DNA from: Streptomyces sp. MBT53
GTDB taxonomy: Bacteria; Actinomycetota; Actinomycetes; Streptomycetales; Streptomycetaceae
Assembly: GCF_016654115.1 (NCBI RefSeq)
Contig: NZ_JAEQAZ010000007.1
Location: 1-64,000 of the forward strand
Direction of reading: 5' to 3'
DNA length: 64,000 nucleotides
A model generated the notes under the pieces. That model had not been told where the DNA came from. It saw nothing but the letters and a program-made list of their open reading frames with translations, and searched no databases. The translations under genes and the position numbers were made by a program. Positions 42,021-50,656 of this stretch are shown piece by piece (position 1 is the first letter of the stretch; every line of letters begins with the position of its first letter).

Positions 42021-42036
42021 GCACATCAGTGAGCAA
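41992..42036. promoter_or_regulatory. Two TetR-type operators, 27 bp apart
   Basis: TTGCACATCGATGAGCAA (41992-42009) is palindromic except for one base pair; CTGCACATCAGTGAGCAA (42019-42036) is the second, less symmetric copy. Confidence 0.85.
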
Positions 42037-42060
42037 TTAATGCGTCCCCAGGAGTTCCCG

Positions 42061-43671
42061 ATGCCGCTCTTCGTCACCACCCCCGTCGACCGGACGGCCG
42101 GGCCCTACGCACGCCGCTGGTCCGCCCTGATCGTCCTGTGCCTGAGCCTGCTGATCGTGGTCATGGCGAACACCTCGCTGATCGTGGCCGCGCCCGACAT
42201 GACCACTGACCTCGGCCTGAGCAGCAGCGATCTGCAGTGGGTCATCGACGGCTACACCGTCCCCTATGCCGCGCTGATGCTCGTACTGGGCTCGATCGGC
42301 GACAAGTACAGCCGCCGCGGCGCCCTCGTCACCGGCCTGGTGATCTTCGCCGGCGGATCGGTGATGGGCAGCCTCGTCCACGAGACCGGGCTCGTCATCG
42401 CCGCCCGCGCGATCATGGGAGTGGGCGCGGCCGTGGTCATGCCGGCCACGCTGTCCCTGCTGGTCGCGATCTTCCCGAAGCACGAGCGGGCGCGGGCCAT
42501 CACGGCCTGGACCGCCACCTCGGGCCTCGCCATCGCGGTCGGCCCGCTGGTCGCGGGGTGGCTGCTCGAGAGCCACGCCTGGGGTTCCACGTTCCTGATC
42601 AACGTCCCCATCGCCGTCCTCGCTGTGGTCGGCGCCCTGGTCCTCGTCCCGCCGTCCAAGGCGGACACGGCGTTCCGCATCGACTACGTAGGCGGTCTGC
42701 TCTCCATCGTCTCGGTCGGCAGCCTTGTCTACGCCATCATCGAGGGCCCGCACTTCGGCTGGGGCGCGGGACCTGTCACCGCGGCCGTCGTCGCCGCCGT
42801 AGGACTGCCCGCCTTCGTGGCCTGGGAGCTGCGCCACCCGCACCCCATGCTCGACGTCCGCAAGTTCGCCCACCGCCCCTTCAGCGGCTCGATGACGGCG
42901 GTGCTGTTCTTCTTCTTCGGCACCTTCGGCGCGATCTACTACGCCACGCAGTTCCTGCAGTTCGTCCTCGGCTACAACGCGCTGGAGACCGGCGTACGAC
43001 TGCTGCCGCTGGCCGGAGCCGTCTTCCTCGGCGCCGCGGTCACCGGACGGCTCACCCCCAAGCTCGGCATGAAGCCGATGGTGGTGACCGGCATGGTGCT
43101 CGGCACCGTGGCCGTCTTCCTGCTCACCCGGATCGACAAGACCTCCACCTACGGAGATTTCCTGCCCACGATGATGCTGCTCGGCTTCGCGATCGGACTG
43201 AGCGTCTCCCCGGCCACGGACACGATCATGGGCTCCTTCCCGGAGAACGAGCTCGGCGTCGGCGGCGGCGCCAACGACACCGCGCTGGAACTGGGCGGCT
43301 CGCTCGGCATCGCCATCCTCGGCTCGCTGCTCGGCACCAGCTACAAGGACAGGCTGACCGACCTGGTCGGCGGCCATCTCCCCGCCGCCGCCCTCGACAC
43401 CGCCAAGGACTCGGTCGGCGGCGGCCTGGCGGTCGCCGAGGAGATCGCGAAGACGCCGTCCGCCGGACCGCAGCAGGCACAGGCCCTGGTCGACGCCGTG
43501 CACGAGGCCTTCGCCCACGGTGTCGCGCAGACCAGCCTGGTCGGCGGGATCATCATGGCCGCCGGCACGCTGATCGTCCTCGCGGTCCTGCCCGGCCGCC
43601 GTGCGGCCGGCGAGCCCGAGCCGAAGGCGACGGAGACCAGCCGCGACCAGGAGCACGCCGACTCCGTCTGA
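42061..43671 (+). CDS. MFS drug exporter, DHA2 (14-TM) type
   Basis: A 536-residue membrane protein; ATG behind AGGAG. The N-terminal helix is followed by LQWVIDGYTVPYAALMLVLG and GSIGDKYSRRGAL (motif A), then about 14 hydrophobic segments; the charged C-terminus (EPEPKATETSRDQEHADSV) is cytoplasmic. Exports small toxic or antibiotic-like compounds by proton antiport. Its substrate may be the ligand of the divergent TetR protein. Ends before a 10-bp stem hairpin. Confidence 0.95.
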   Translation: MPLFVTTPVDRTAGPYARRWSALIVLCLSLLIVVMANTSLIVAAPDMTTDLGLSSSDLQWVIDGYTVPYAALMLVLGSIGDKYSRRGALVTGLVIFAGGSVMGSLVHETGLVIAARAIMGVGAAVVMPATLSLLVAIFPKHERARAITAWTATSGLAIAVGPLVAGWLLESHAWGSTFLINVPIAVLAVVGALVLVPPSKADTAFRIDYVGGLLSIVSVGSLVYAIIEGPHFGWGAGPVTAAVVAAVGLPAFVAWELRHPHPMLDVRKFAHRPFSGSMTAVLFFFFGTFGAIYYATQFLQFVLGYNALETGVRLLPLAGAVFLGAAVTGRLTPKLGMKPMVVTGMVLGTVAVFLLTRIDKTSTYGDFLPTMMLLGFAIGLSVSPATDTIMGSFPENELGVGGGANDTALELGGSLGIAILGSLLGTSYKDRLTDLVGGHLPAAALDTAKDSVGGGLAVAEEIAKTPSAGPQQAQALVDAVHEAFAHGVAQTSLVGGIIMAAGTLIVLAVLPGRRAAGEPEPKATETSRDQEHADSV

Positions 43672-43683
43672 AGTCTCGGGCGA

Positions 43684-43714
43684 TGCGGGCCCCTGCGTGC
43701 AGCGGGGGCCCGCA
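43684..43714 (+). terminator. Hairpin after the MFS gene
   Basis: Arms TGCGGGCCCC and GGGGCCCGCA with an 11-nt loop, starting 13 bp past the stop. The following sequence up to 43923 holds no convincing gene. Confidence 0.8.
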
Positions 43715-43923
43715 CGATCGCGTGCGGGGCCGACGAATACGGCGTGCGTGCGTGACGAACAAGCAGGGGCACACTGCGGTCCGCCGGGCCATCGTGCATA
43801 AACTGGCACAGTTCCGCCTCGGCGCCCGCTCCCTCGTCCGCTCGGAGAACACCGTCCCCGCACTGAGCGGCGCCGGGATCGCCGACGGTTGAAGCTCACT
43901 TCACGAAATCGACGGTCCTGCCT

Positions 43924-45048
43924 GTGCACGCTCCGGACACCACCGCCATCACCCCCGAACCGGCCGACACGGCGCCGCGTCGCACCCGACGCTGGCTGCG
44001 CCCGGTGGTGATCACGGTCCTGCTCGCGCTGTTCACCACCGAACTGGTGCTGGGCTGGCCGTCACTCGCCGCCGCCCTGTCACAGCTGCGCGCACCCCGG
44101 CTGAACTGGTTCGCCGTCGCGCTCGTCGCCGAGGTCGGCGCCATGGGCTGCTACGCGCGCATGCAGCGCCGGCTGCTGCGCTCGGCCGGTGTGGAGGTGC
44201 CGATCCAACGCCATGTCGCCCTGGCCTACGCCGCGCACTCGCTCAGCGTCACACTGCCCGGCGGACCCGCCTTCTCCACCCACTTCAACTACCAGCAGAT
44301 GCGCCGCTTCGGGGCCACGCCCGCCGTCGCCTCCTGGTGCATCGCGCTGTCCGGCATCCTCTCCGCGGCGGCTCTGGCCGTCGTCACCGCGATCTCCGCG
44401 ATCGCCTCCGACGGCAGTCTGCAGTGGCACAGCCTGGTCACCCTCGGCCTGGCCGTCCTGCTGCTCACCGTCGGCATCCGGCGCATCACCCGGCACCCGG
44501 AGAAGGTCGAACCGGCGACCCGGGCCGCGCTGGCCAAGGTCAACAAGTTGCGGCACCTGCCCGAGACCCAGGGCCTCGACCGGATCCGCGGCTTCGTCGA
44601 GCAACTCCGCACCGCCCGGCTGCAACCCCGGCACGCGGTCGCCGCCGCCGTCTTCGCCGTGCTCAACTGGCTGCTCGACGCGGGCTGTCTGTGGCTCTGC
44701 TTCCACGCCATAAGCGACACACAGATCAGCAACGCCCAACTGCTGCTCGCCTTCTGCGCGGGCATGGCCGCCGGCACCCTCACGATCATCCCGGGCGGAC
44801 TCGGCATCATCGACAGCGCGCTCGTCCTCGGGCTGGTCACGGGTGGCGTGGCGACCAGTACCGCCATCGCCACGGTCGTGCTCTACCGGATCATCAGCTT
44901 CGGGTTCATCATCGGCGTCGGCTGGATAACGTGGCTGGTCATCCGCCGCCACAACCGCCGTGAGCCGGTCGTCGCGGCGGACGCCGACGGTGCCCAGGAG
45001 GACAGGGGTCCCCTGGGCACCGGTGCCGGTACGTCGGCGGGTCGTTAG
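43924..45048 (+). CDS. YbhN/UPF0104-type (LPG synthase-like) membrane protein
   Basis: A 374-residue integral membrane protein starting at GTG (VHAPDTTAI), with no strong ribosome site. Seven or eight hydrophobic segments; the conserved HSLSVTLPGGPAFSTHFNY and GTLTIIPGGLGIIDSALV stretches define the UPF0104/YbhN family, related to the flippase domain of lysylphosphatidylglycerol synthases. No lysyl-transferase domain, so it is likely a lipid or isoprenoid flippase. Its stop overlaps the chitinase stop by 4 bp on the opposite strand. Confidence 0.85.
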   Translation: MHAPDTTAITPEPADTAPRRTRRWLRPVVITVLLALFTTELVLGWPSLAAALSQLRAPRLNWFAVALVAEVGAMGCYARMQRRLLRSAGVEVPIQRHVALAYAAHSLSVTLPGGPAFSTHFNYQQMRRFGATPAVASWCIALSGILSAAALAVVTAISAIASDGSLQWHSLVTLGLAVLLLTVGIRRITRHPEKVEPATRAALAKVNKLRHLPETQGLDRIRGFVEQLRTARLQPRHAVAAAVFAVLNWLLDAGCLWLCFHAISDTQISNAQLLLAFCAGMAAGTLTIIPGGLGIIDSALVLGLVTGGVATSTAIATVVLYRIISFGFIIGVGWITWLVIRRHNRREPVVAADADGAQEDRGPLGTGAGTSAGR

Positions 45049-46754
45049 CTGAGCGTGAAGTCGTCGGCCGTGACGTTCGACTGGCCGTACCAGCCGTGGA
45101 CGAACACGGTGACCGTTCCGCTGCTGCCGGTGGTGAAGGGGACCGACAGCTGGTTCCAGCTCGTGCTGTTGGACCAGGTACTCGCGGAGGCGCCGCCGCT
45201 CACCCCGAGGTAGGCGTACGGGCCCTGGACCCAGGCGGTGAGCGTGTAGCTCTTGTTGGGGGACAGGGTGACGGTCTGGTCGCATTCGCCGGTACCGCTG
45301 GCACTCGGCGTGACCTGGAGGCTGTGGCTTCCGCTGTGTACGGGACTGGAGACCACCGCGCTGCCGCCCGTGCAGGTCCACGGACTCAGACTGCCGGTCT
45401 CGAAGCCCGCGTTGGTCAGCGAGCCCCCGCCGCCTCCGCCACCACTGCTGCTGGTGACGGTGAGCGTGTACGTGGCGGTGTGGCTGCCGGTCGCGGCGGT
45501 GCCGGTGACGGTGATCGGGTAGCTGCCCGCGGCCACGGACGAACCGACCGCCGCCGTCAGTGTCGAACTGCCCCCGGACGTCACGGAGTTGGGGCTGAAG
45601 GAGACGCTGACGCCGGAGGGAGCGCCGGAGGCGGAGAGAGTGACGGACTCGGCGCTGCCGGAGGTGACGGCGGTGGAGACGGCCGAGGTCGCCGTACCGC
45701 CCTGAGCGACCGAGGCGGAGCCCGGCGACAGGGACAGTGAGAAGTCGCTGGTGGTGCCTCCGCCGCCGCCCGTGCCCGTGCCCGTGTAGGGCACGAACGC
45801 GTCGGTGAACGCGAGGCTGTTCTGGCTGATCTGACTGCACGTGGGCAGGGAGTTGGCGCTGCCGCCGCACGCCTGGTCGCGGGTGATGGCCCAGAACGCC
45901 AGTCGGCCGACGCTGTTCTGCGCGGCGAAGGTCTCCACCGTCTGGGCATCGGCCAGGGTGAAGGTGGAGCCGTCGTCGTTCTTGCCGATCATCGGGGTGA
46001 TGCCGAGGTTGGCGTAGGTGTAGCTGGAGTCGACGGACTGCATCTGCGCCAGGGTGGCCTTCGCGGCGGAGACCGCGGCCTGCCCCATCTCGGTGCCGGT
46101 GCCCGCGTAGTAGTCCATCGCCATGATGTTGAGCACGTCGATCTTGATGCCCGCGGTCTTGGCGGCCTTGACGATGTTGACGCCGTCGCCGGTCAACCCG
46201 CTCGTCAGGACCGGGAGGGTCATGGAGAACTTCAGGTTCGGGTTGGCCGCCTTGAGGTCCTTCATCGCCTGCATCTGGCGGGCCACCGCGGCGGTGTCCG
46301 CGATGGCGGCGCCCTCGATGTCGAAGTCGAGCTGGGTGACGCCGTAGTCGTTGATGATGGCCTGGTATCCGGCGTCGATGCTGCTCTGCGTCGAGCACGT
46401 CCAGGCCAGCGGCTCGCCGCTCGCGCCGCCGGAGGAGATGATGACCGACGCGCCCTCGGACTTCGCCTTGGCGATCAGGGGGTCGGTGAAGGAGTCGTTG
46501 CCGATGGGGAGGGTGTCGCCCCAGATCTGGTTGCAGCCGACGCCGAGCACGAAGGCCGCTGTGTACGCCTTGAGTTGGTGTCCGGTGATGGCGGTGTCGA
46601 GCAGTCCTTCCTGACTGTTCGACATGTCGACGTAGGGGGCCACGGAGTAGACGCTGCTTCCCGCGGCGCTGCTCGCGGGGGCCAGGGCGACGGTGACGCC
46701 GGTGACCGAGAGCGCGAGGGTGCACACGGAGGCCGCGAGTCTTGCCAGGCGCAT
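45045..46754 (-). CDS. Secreted GH18 chitinase with Ig-like and carbohydrate-binding domains
   Basis: A 569-residue exported enzyme; ATG with GGGGAT-type site. Signal peptide 1-31 (ends SSAA). GH18 catalytic domain at about 35-325 with the DxDxE motif D143, D145, E147 (LDFDIEG). A Gly/Thr linker leads to an Ig-like domain at about 335-425 and a C-terminal beta-sandwich carbohydrate-binding module at 445-569 (NAGFETGSLSPWTC). Cleaves chitin outside the cell. Direct repeats of the chitinase promoter type lie upstream, so control by DasR and chitin is expected. Confidence 0.93.
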   Translation of the reverse strand: MRLARLAASVCTLALSVTGVTVALAPASSAAGSSVYSVAPYVDMSNSQEGLLDTAITGHQLKAYTAAFVLGVGCNQIWGDTLPIGNDSFTDPLIAKAKSEGASVIISSGGASGEPLAWTCSTQSSIDAGYQAIINDYGVTQLDFDIEGAAIADTAAVARQMQAMKDLKAANPNLKFSMTLPVLTSGLTGDGVNIVKAAKTAGIKIDVLNIMAMDYYAGTGTEMGQAAVSAAKATLAQMQSVDSSYTYANLGITPMIGKNDDGSTFTLADAQTVETFAAQNSVGRLAFWAITRDQACGGSANSLPTCSQISQNSLAFTDAFVPYTGTGTGGGGGTTSDFSLSLSPGSASVAQGGTATSAVSTAVTSGSAESVTLSASGAPSGVSVSFSPNSVTSGGSSTLTAAVGSSVAAGSYPITVTGTAATGSHTATYTLTVTSSSGGGGGGGSLTNAGFETGSLSPWTCTGGSAVVSSPVHSGSHSLQVTPSASGTGECDQTVTLSPNKSYTLTAWVQGPYAYLGVSGGASASTWSNSTSWNQLSVPFTTGSSGTVTVFVHGWYGQSNVTADDFTLS

Positions 46755-46817
46755 GACAGATCCCCTTTCGGGGGTGCCTATAAGGAGGGAGTGGTGGGGG
46801 GTGGCGCGTGAAGGCTT

Positions 46818-46867
46818 TGGTATATACCAAAGCGCCGGTGCGGCTCTCCGTCAAGAGGACTAGACCA
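46818..46867. promoter_or_regulatory. Chitinase-type 12-bp repeats before the first chitinase
   Basis: TGGTATATACCA (46818-46829) lies within a 20-bp perfect palindrome (46814-46833) and AGGACTAGACCA (46856-46867) is the second copy. Both match the TGGTCTAGACCA core of DasR-responsive elements. Confidence 0.75.
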
Positions 46868-46958
46868 ACTCAATACCGTCGGGTCGGTCCGCCTCGACTC
46901 CCCACGGGTGTCGGCGCCATGAGGTGCCGACACCCGGGTCCTCGCGGCCGGTCCGGAC

Positions 46959-47981
46959 TCAGGCCGGGTTCGCCTCGCGGGCGACCAGGTCGAGTGCGAT
47001 GTCCGTGATCATGTCCTCCTGGCCGCCGACCATCGCCCGCCGCCCCGCCTCGACGAGGATGCTGCGTGTGTCGAGCCCGTAGCGGGCGGCTGCCGTCTCG
47101 GCGTGGCGCAGGAAGCTGGAGTACACGCCCGCGTACCCGAGGCTCAGGGTCTCGCGGTCCACCCGCACCTCGCGGTCCTGCAACGGTCGTACGAGGTCGT
47201 CGGCCGCGTCCATCAGCGGGAACAGGTCGCAGCCGTGCTTCCAGCCCATCAGGTCGGCCACCGCTACGAACGCCTCCAGCGGACAGTTGCCCGCGCCCGC
47301 GCCCTGGCCCGCGAGGGAGGCGTCGACGCGGATGGCGCCGCCCTCGACCGCGACGACCGTGTTGGCCACGCCGAGTGCGAGGTTGTGGTGGGCGTGGATG
47401 CCCAACTCGGTCTCCGGGGCGAGGACTTCGCGGTAGGCGCGGAAGCGGTCCCGGACGCCGTCCATCGTCAACCGGCCGCCGGAGTCGGTGACATAGACGC
47501 AGTGGGCGCCGTAGGACTCCATCAGCTTGGCCTGGCGGGCGAGTTCGGTGGGCTCGGCCATGTGGGACATCATCAGGAAGCCGGCCACGTCCATGCCCAA
47601 CTCCCGCGCCGCGGCGATGTGTTGGGCGGAGATGTCGGCCTCGGTGCAGTGCGTGGCGACCCGTACCGAGCGGATGCCCAGCGCGTGCGCCTGCTTGAGG
47701 TCGTGGACGGTTCCGATGCCGGGCAGGAGGAGGGTCGTCGGGATCGACTGCCGTACGACGTCGGTGACGGCCTCGATCCACTCCCAGTCGGTGTGGGCAC
47801 CGACGCCGTAGTTGATGCTGGAGCCCGACAGCCCGTCGCCGTGGGCGATCTCGATGGCCGCAACCTCGGCCGCGTCCAGGGCGGCGGCGATCGCGCGGGC
47901 CTGGTCGACGGTGTAGCGGTGGCGTACGGCGTGCATGCCGTCCCGGAGGGTGACGTCCTGGACATAGAGGGACGGGGTCAC
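46959..47981 (-). CDS. mhpE: 4-hydroxy-2-oxovalerate aldolase
   Basis: A 340-residue class II (HMGL-like) metal aldolase. [21 protein letters not shown] at the start, [12 protein letters not shown] metal-binding site, and a C-terminal helical domain. It splits 4-hydroxy-2-oxo acids into pyruvate and an aldehyde, which is channelled to the partner acetaldehyde dehydrogenase. Its GTG overlaps the stop of that partner gene. Last gene of a three-gene operon. Confidence 0.95.
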   Translation of the reverse strand: MTPSLYVQDVTLRDGMHAVRHRYTVDQARAIAAALDAAEVAAIEIAHGDGLSGSSINYGVGAHTDWEWIEAVTDVVRQSIPTTLLLPGIGTVHDLKQAHALGIRSVRVATHCTEADISAQHIAAARELGMDVAGFLMMSHMAEPTELARQAKLMESYGAHCVYVTDSGGRLTMDGVRDRFRAYREVLAPETELGIHAHHNLALGVANTVVAVEGGAIRVDASLAGQGAGAGNCPLEAFVAVADLMGWKHGCDLFPLMDAADDLVRPLQDREVRVDRETLSLGYAGVYSSFLRHAETAAARYGLDTRSILVEAGRRAMVGGQEDMITDIALDLVAREANPA

Positions 47982-48913
47982 TTGGCGGTCTCCTTGCCGG
48001 TCCGGGCGGCCATGCGCTCCGCGGTGCGCAGGGCGGCCGAGGTCATGATGTCGAGGTTTCCGGCGTAGGCGGGCAGGTAGTGGGCGGCGCCCTCGACCTC
48101 CAGGAACACCGACACCTTCAGCAACTCGCCCGCGCCCGGCGCCAGGGTGCGCAGCGGATCGTCGGCCGCCACCTTGTCGTACTGCACCTGCTGCTTGAGG
48201 CGGTAGCCGGGCACATACGCCTGCACGCGGCCGACCATCTCCTCGACGGACGCGGTGACCGCCTCGGTCGCGCAGTCGGAGACCAGGCAGTGCACGGTGT
48301 CCCGCATGATCAGCGGGGGTTCGGCCGGGTTGAGGACGATGATCGCCTTGCCGCGCGTGGCGCCGCCGACCGCCTCGATGGCCTGGGAGGTGGTCTCGGT
48401 GAACTCGTCGATGTTCGCGCGGGTGCCGGGGCCGGCCGAGCGCGAGGCGATGGACGCGACGATCTCGCCGTAGTGGACCGGCGAGACCGCGCCCACGGCG
48501 GCGACGATCGGGATCGTGGCCTGGCCGCCGCAGGTGACCATGTTGACGTTCGGGGCGTCGAGGTGGGCCTCGCCGTTGACCGGCGGGACGACGTACGGGC
48601 CGATGGCGGCCGGGGTGAGGTCGACGAGGGTGCGGCCCAGGGGCCGTAGAACCTCTTCGTGGTGGCGGTGGGCGCCGGCCGAGGTCGCGTCGAAGACGAG
48701 GTCCACGTCGGCGAACTCGTCCAACTTGACCAGTCCTTCGACGCCCTCGTGAGTCGTGGCGACCTTGAGGCGGCGGGCGCGGGCCAGGCCGTCGGAGTCC
48801 GGGTCGATGCCGGCCAGCGCGGCGATCTCCAGGGTGTCCGAGAGGCGCAGAACCTTGATCAGGAGGTCGGTGCCTATGTTGCCGGAGCCGATGATGGCGA
48901 CCTTGGTCGTCAC
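47978..48913 (-). CDS. mhpF: Acetaldehyde dehydrogenase (acylating)
   Basis: A 311-residue NAD enzyme. GSGNIGTDL near residue 10 binds NAD; the catalytic Cys is in [12 protein letters not shown]; the C-terminal dimer part holds [25 protein letters not shown]. Converts acetaldehyde (or propanal) plus CoA to acetyl-CoA (or propionyl-CoA). It overlaps its neighbours by 4 bp on both sides (GTGA), so all three genes are translationally coupled. Works as a complex with the aldolase. Confidence 0.95.
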   Translation of the reverse strand: MTTKVAIIGSGNIGTDLLIKVLRLSDTLEIAALAGIDPDSDGLARARRLKVATTHEGVEGLVKLDEFADVDLVFDATSAGAHRHHEEVLRPLGRTLVDLTPAAIGPYVVPPVNGEAHLDAPNVNMVTCGGQATIPIVAAVGAVSPVHYGEIVASIASRSAGPGTRANIDEFTETTSQAIEAVGGATRGKAIIVLNPAEPPLIMRDTVHCLVSDCATEAVTASVEEMVGRVQAYVPGYRLKQQVQYDKVAADDPLRTLAPGAGELLKVSVFLEVEGAAHYLPAYAGNLDIMTSAALRTAERMAARTGKETAK

Positions 48914-49743
48914 TTGCCGTTCCCTTCCGTGGCGAAGCGGACCCGTACCGAGCCCAGGTCCGAGATGTGCGCCTCGAAGGAGTCGCCCGGGGCGGCCGGG
49001 GTCATCGGGCCGAGGGCGCCGGTCAGCACGAGGTCGCCCGCGCGCAGCGGGTCGCCGCGCTCGGCGAGGGCCGAGGCCAGCCAGACCGCCGCGGTGAGGG
49101 GGCTGCCGAGGCAGTCGGCGCCGGTGCCCTCGGAGACGGTCTCGCCGTCCCGGCTCATGGTCATCGTGACCGCGCGCAGGTCGACCCTGTCGAGCGGTAC
49201 GGGCGTGCCGCCCAGGACGTACAGACCGCAGGAGGCGTTGTCGGCGACGGTGTCGACCAGGGAGATGTCCCAGTTCCGCACCCGGCTGTCGACGATCTCC
49301 AGCGCGGGCAGCGCGAAGTCGACCGCGCGCAGCACGTCGACGATCGTGCACTCGCGTTCCGGCAGGTCCCGGCCGAGGACCAGCGCGACCTCCGCCTCCA
49401 CCTTCGGCTGGAGCAGTCGGCCCACCGGCACCTCGCCGCCGTCCGGCACCGCCATGTCGGCGAACAGCGCGCCGAAGTCCGGCTGGTCCACGCCGAGTTG
49501 GCGCTGCACGGCGGGGGAGGTCAGGCCGATCTTCCGGCCGACGACACGGCGTCCTGCGGCCAGACCGCGGCGGACGTTCACCTGCTGCACGGCGTAGGCG
49601 GTCTCCAGGCCGCCGCCGTCGAGCAGGTCGCGCACCGGCGGACAGGCGACCCCGGTACGGGTGGCCTCCGCCAGCAGGTCGGCGGCCTTGACCACGGCCG
49701 GGGACACGGCGTCCGGGCTGGCGCCGTCGGGCACGGTGGGCAC
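48910..49743 (-). CDS. mhpD: 2-oxopent-4-enoate hydratase
   Basis: A 277-residue FAH-family hydratase; GTG behind [37 protein letters not shown] (metal ligands) and [10 protein letters not shown] are hallmarks. Hydrates 2-hydroxypenta-2,4-dienoate to 4-hydroxy-2-oxovalerate, the last step before the aldolase. First gene of the operon. A minus-strand promoter (-35 GGACAA reversed at 49805-49810, -10 at 49781-49786, 18-bp spacer) lies beside the IclR operator. Confidence 0.94.
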   Translation of the reverse strand: MPTVPDGASPDAVSPAVVKAADLLAEATRTGVACPPVRDLLDGGGLETAYAVQQVNVRRGLAAGRRVVGRKIGLTSPAVQRQLGVDQPDFGALFADMAVPDGGEVPVGRLLQPKVEAEVALVLGRDLPERECTIVDVLRAVDFALPALEIVDSRVRNWDISLVDTVADNASCGLYVLGGTPVPLDRVDLRAVTMTMSRDGETVSEGTGADCLGSPLTAAVWLASALAERGDPLRAGDLVLTGALGPMTPAAPGDSFEAHISDLGSVRVRFATEGNGK

Positions 49744-49780
49744 GGGTTACCTCCTGGGAGAGCAGTGCGGTACACCCCTC

Positions 49781-49810
49781 GGTATAGACAGCATCCCCGC
49801 CAAGGGACAA
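49781..49810 (-). promoter_or_regulatory. Candidate promoter of the mhpDFE operon
   Basis: On the minus strand TTGTCC, 18 bp, TATACC. Its upstream edge adjoins the IclR palindrome. Confidence 0.5.
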
Positions 49811-49813
49811 TCT

Positions 49814-49834
49814 TTGTTCCGTGACACGGAACAA
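49814..49834. promoter_or_regulatory. 21-bp perfect palindrome, candidate IclR operator
   Basis: TTGTTCCGTG, one A, CACGGAACAA. It covers the iclR start codon (49821) and lies 70 bp from the hydratase start, so one bound dimer could control both directions. Confidence 0.85.
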
Positions 49835-50591
49835 CGCGGGCGGCAGCATGCTGGAGAAGGCCGCGCTCATCCTCGACTGCTTCAGTCCGAGCGGCGGACC
49901 GTACCGCCTGTCGGAACTCTCGGAGCACACCGGACTGCCCAAGCCCACCGTCCACCGGCTGGCGGCCGACCTTGTCCGGCTGGGCTGGCTGGAGCGCTCG
50001 GGCACCCGCTATCTGCTCGGCGCGAAGCTGTTCGAGCTGGGCTCGCTGGTCCCGCACCGGCGCGATCTGCGCGAGACGGCCCTGCCCTTCCTCCAGGACT
50101 TGTTCGAGGCCACCCGCGAGACCATCCACCTCGGTATCCGCGAGGGCCTGGAAGTGGTCTACCTGGAACGCATCCACGGCCACGAGGCACTGCGGCTGCC
50201 CTCCCGCATCGGCGGCAGCCTGCCCTTGACCTGCACCGCCGTCGGCAAGGCCCTACTGGCCTTCTCCGGCGCCGAGTTGACGGAGGAGGTGCTGTCCCGC
50301 CCGCTGCCGAGTCTCACCCCGCACTCGATCACCGACCCGGCCCGGCTGCGCACGGCCCTGGAGAAGATCCAGGTCTCCGGCCTCGCCTACGAGGAACAGG
50401 AGGCGGCCTCGGGCGTGAGCTGCATCGCGGCCCCGGTGTTCGCCGGTGACACCGCGGTCGCCGCCCTCTCCGTCGCCGTACCGCGCACCCGCTTCCGGCC
50501 CGCCCAACTCGCCCCGGCGGTACGGACGGCGGCGCTCGGGCTGTCCAGGGTGCTGAGAGGCGGAGGTGCCCCGCGGGCTCCACTTACCTAG
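49821..50591 (+). CDS. IclR-family regulator of the mhpDFE operon
   Basis: A 256-residue regulator. Winged helix-turn-helix in [21 protein letters not shown] and an IclR ligand domain from about 80 ([24 protein letters not shown]). The GTG start lies inside the palindrome, without a ribosome site, so the transcript may be leaderless or the start may be the GTG or ATG further on (MLEKAALI). IclR proteins often activate or repress aromatic-catabolic operons, which fits the divergent neighbour. Confidence 0.93.
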   Translation: MTRNNAGGSMLEKAALILDCFSPSGGPYRLSELSEHTGLPKPTVHRLAADLVRLGWLERSGTRYLLGAKLFELGSLVPHRRDLRETALPFLQDLFEATRETIHLGIREGLEVVYLERIHGHEALRLPSRIGGSLPLTCTAVGKALLAFSGAELTEEVLSRPLPSLTPHSITDPARLRTALEKIQVSGLAYEEQEAASGVSCIAAPVFAGDTAVAALSVAVPRTRFRPAQLAPAVRTAALGLSRVLRGGGAPRAPLT

Positions 50592-50656
50592 CGGCGAACC
50601 CGACCGTACACTGACAAGTCACGGTAACGGGGGCGTTGTTGAGCGGGGGGAGAATC

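Noticed and set aside
43752..43892. A possible 46-residue gene starting MTNKQGHTAVRRAIVHK
   Set aside because: No ribosome site, no recognised family, and composition gives no clear support.
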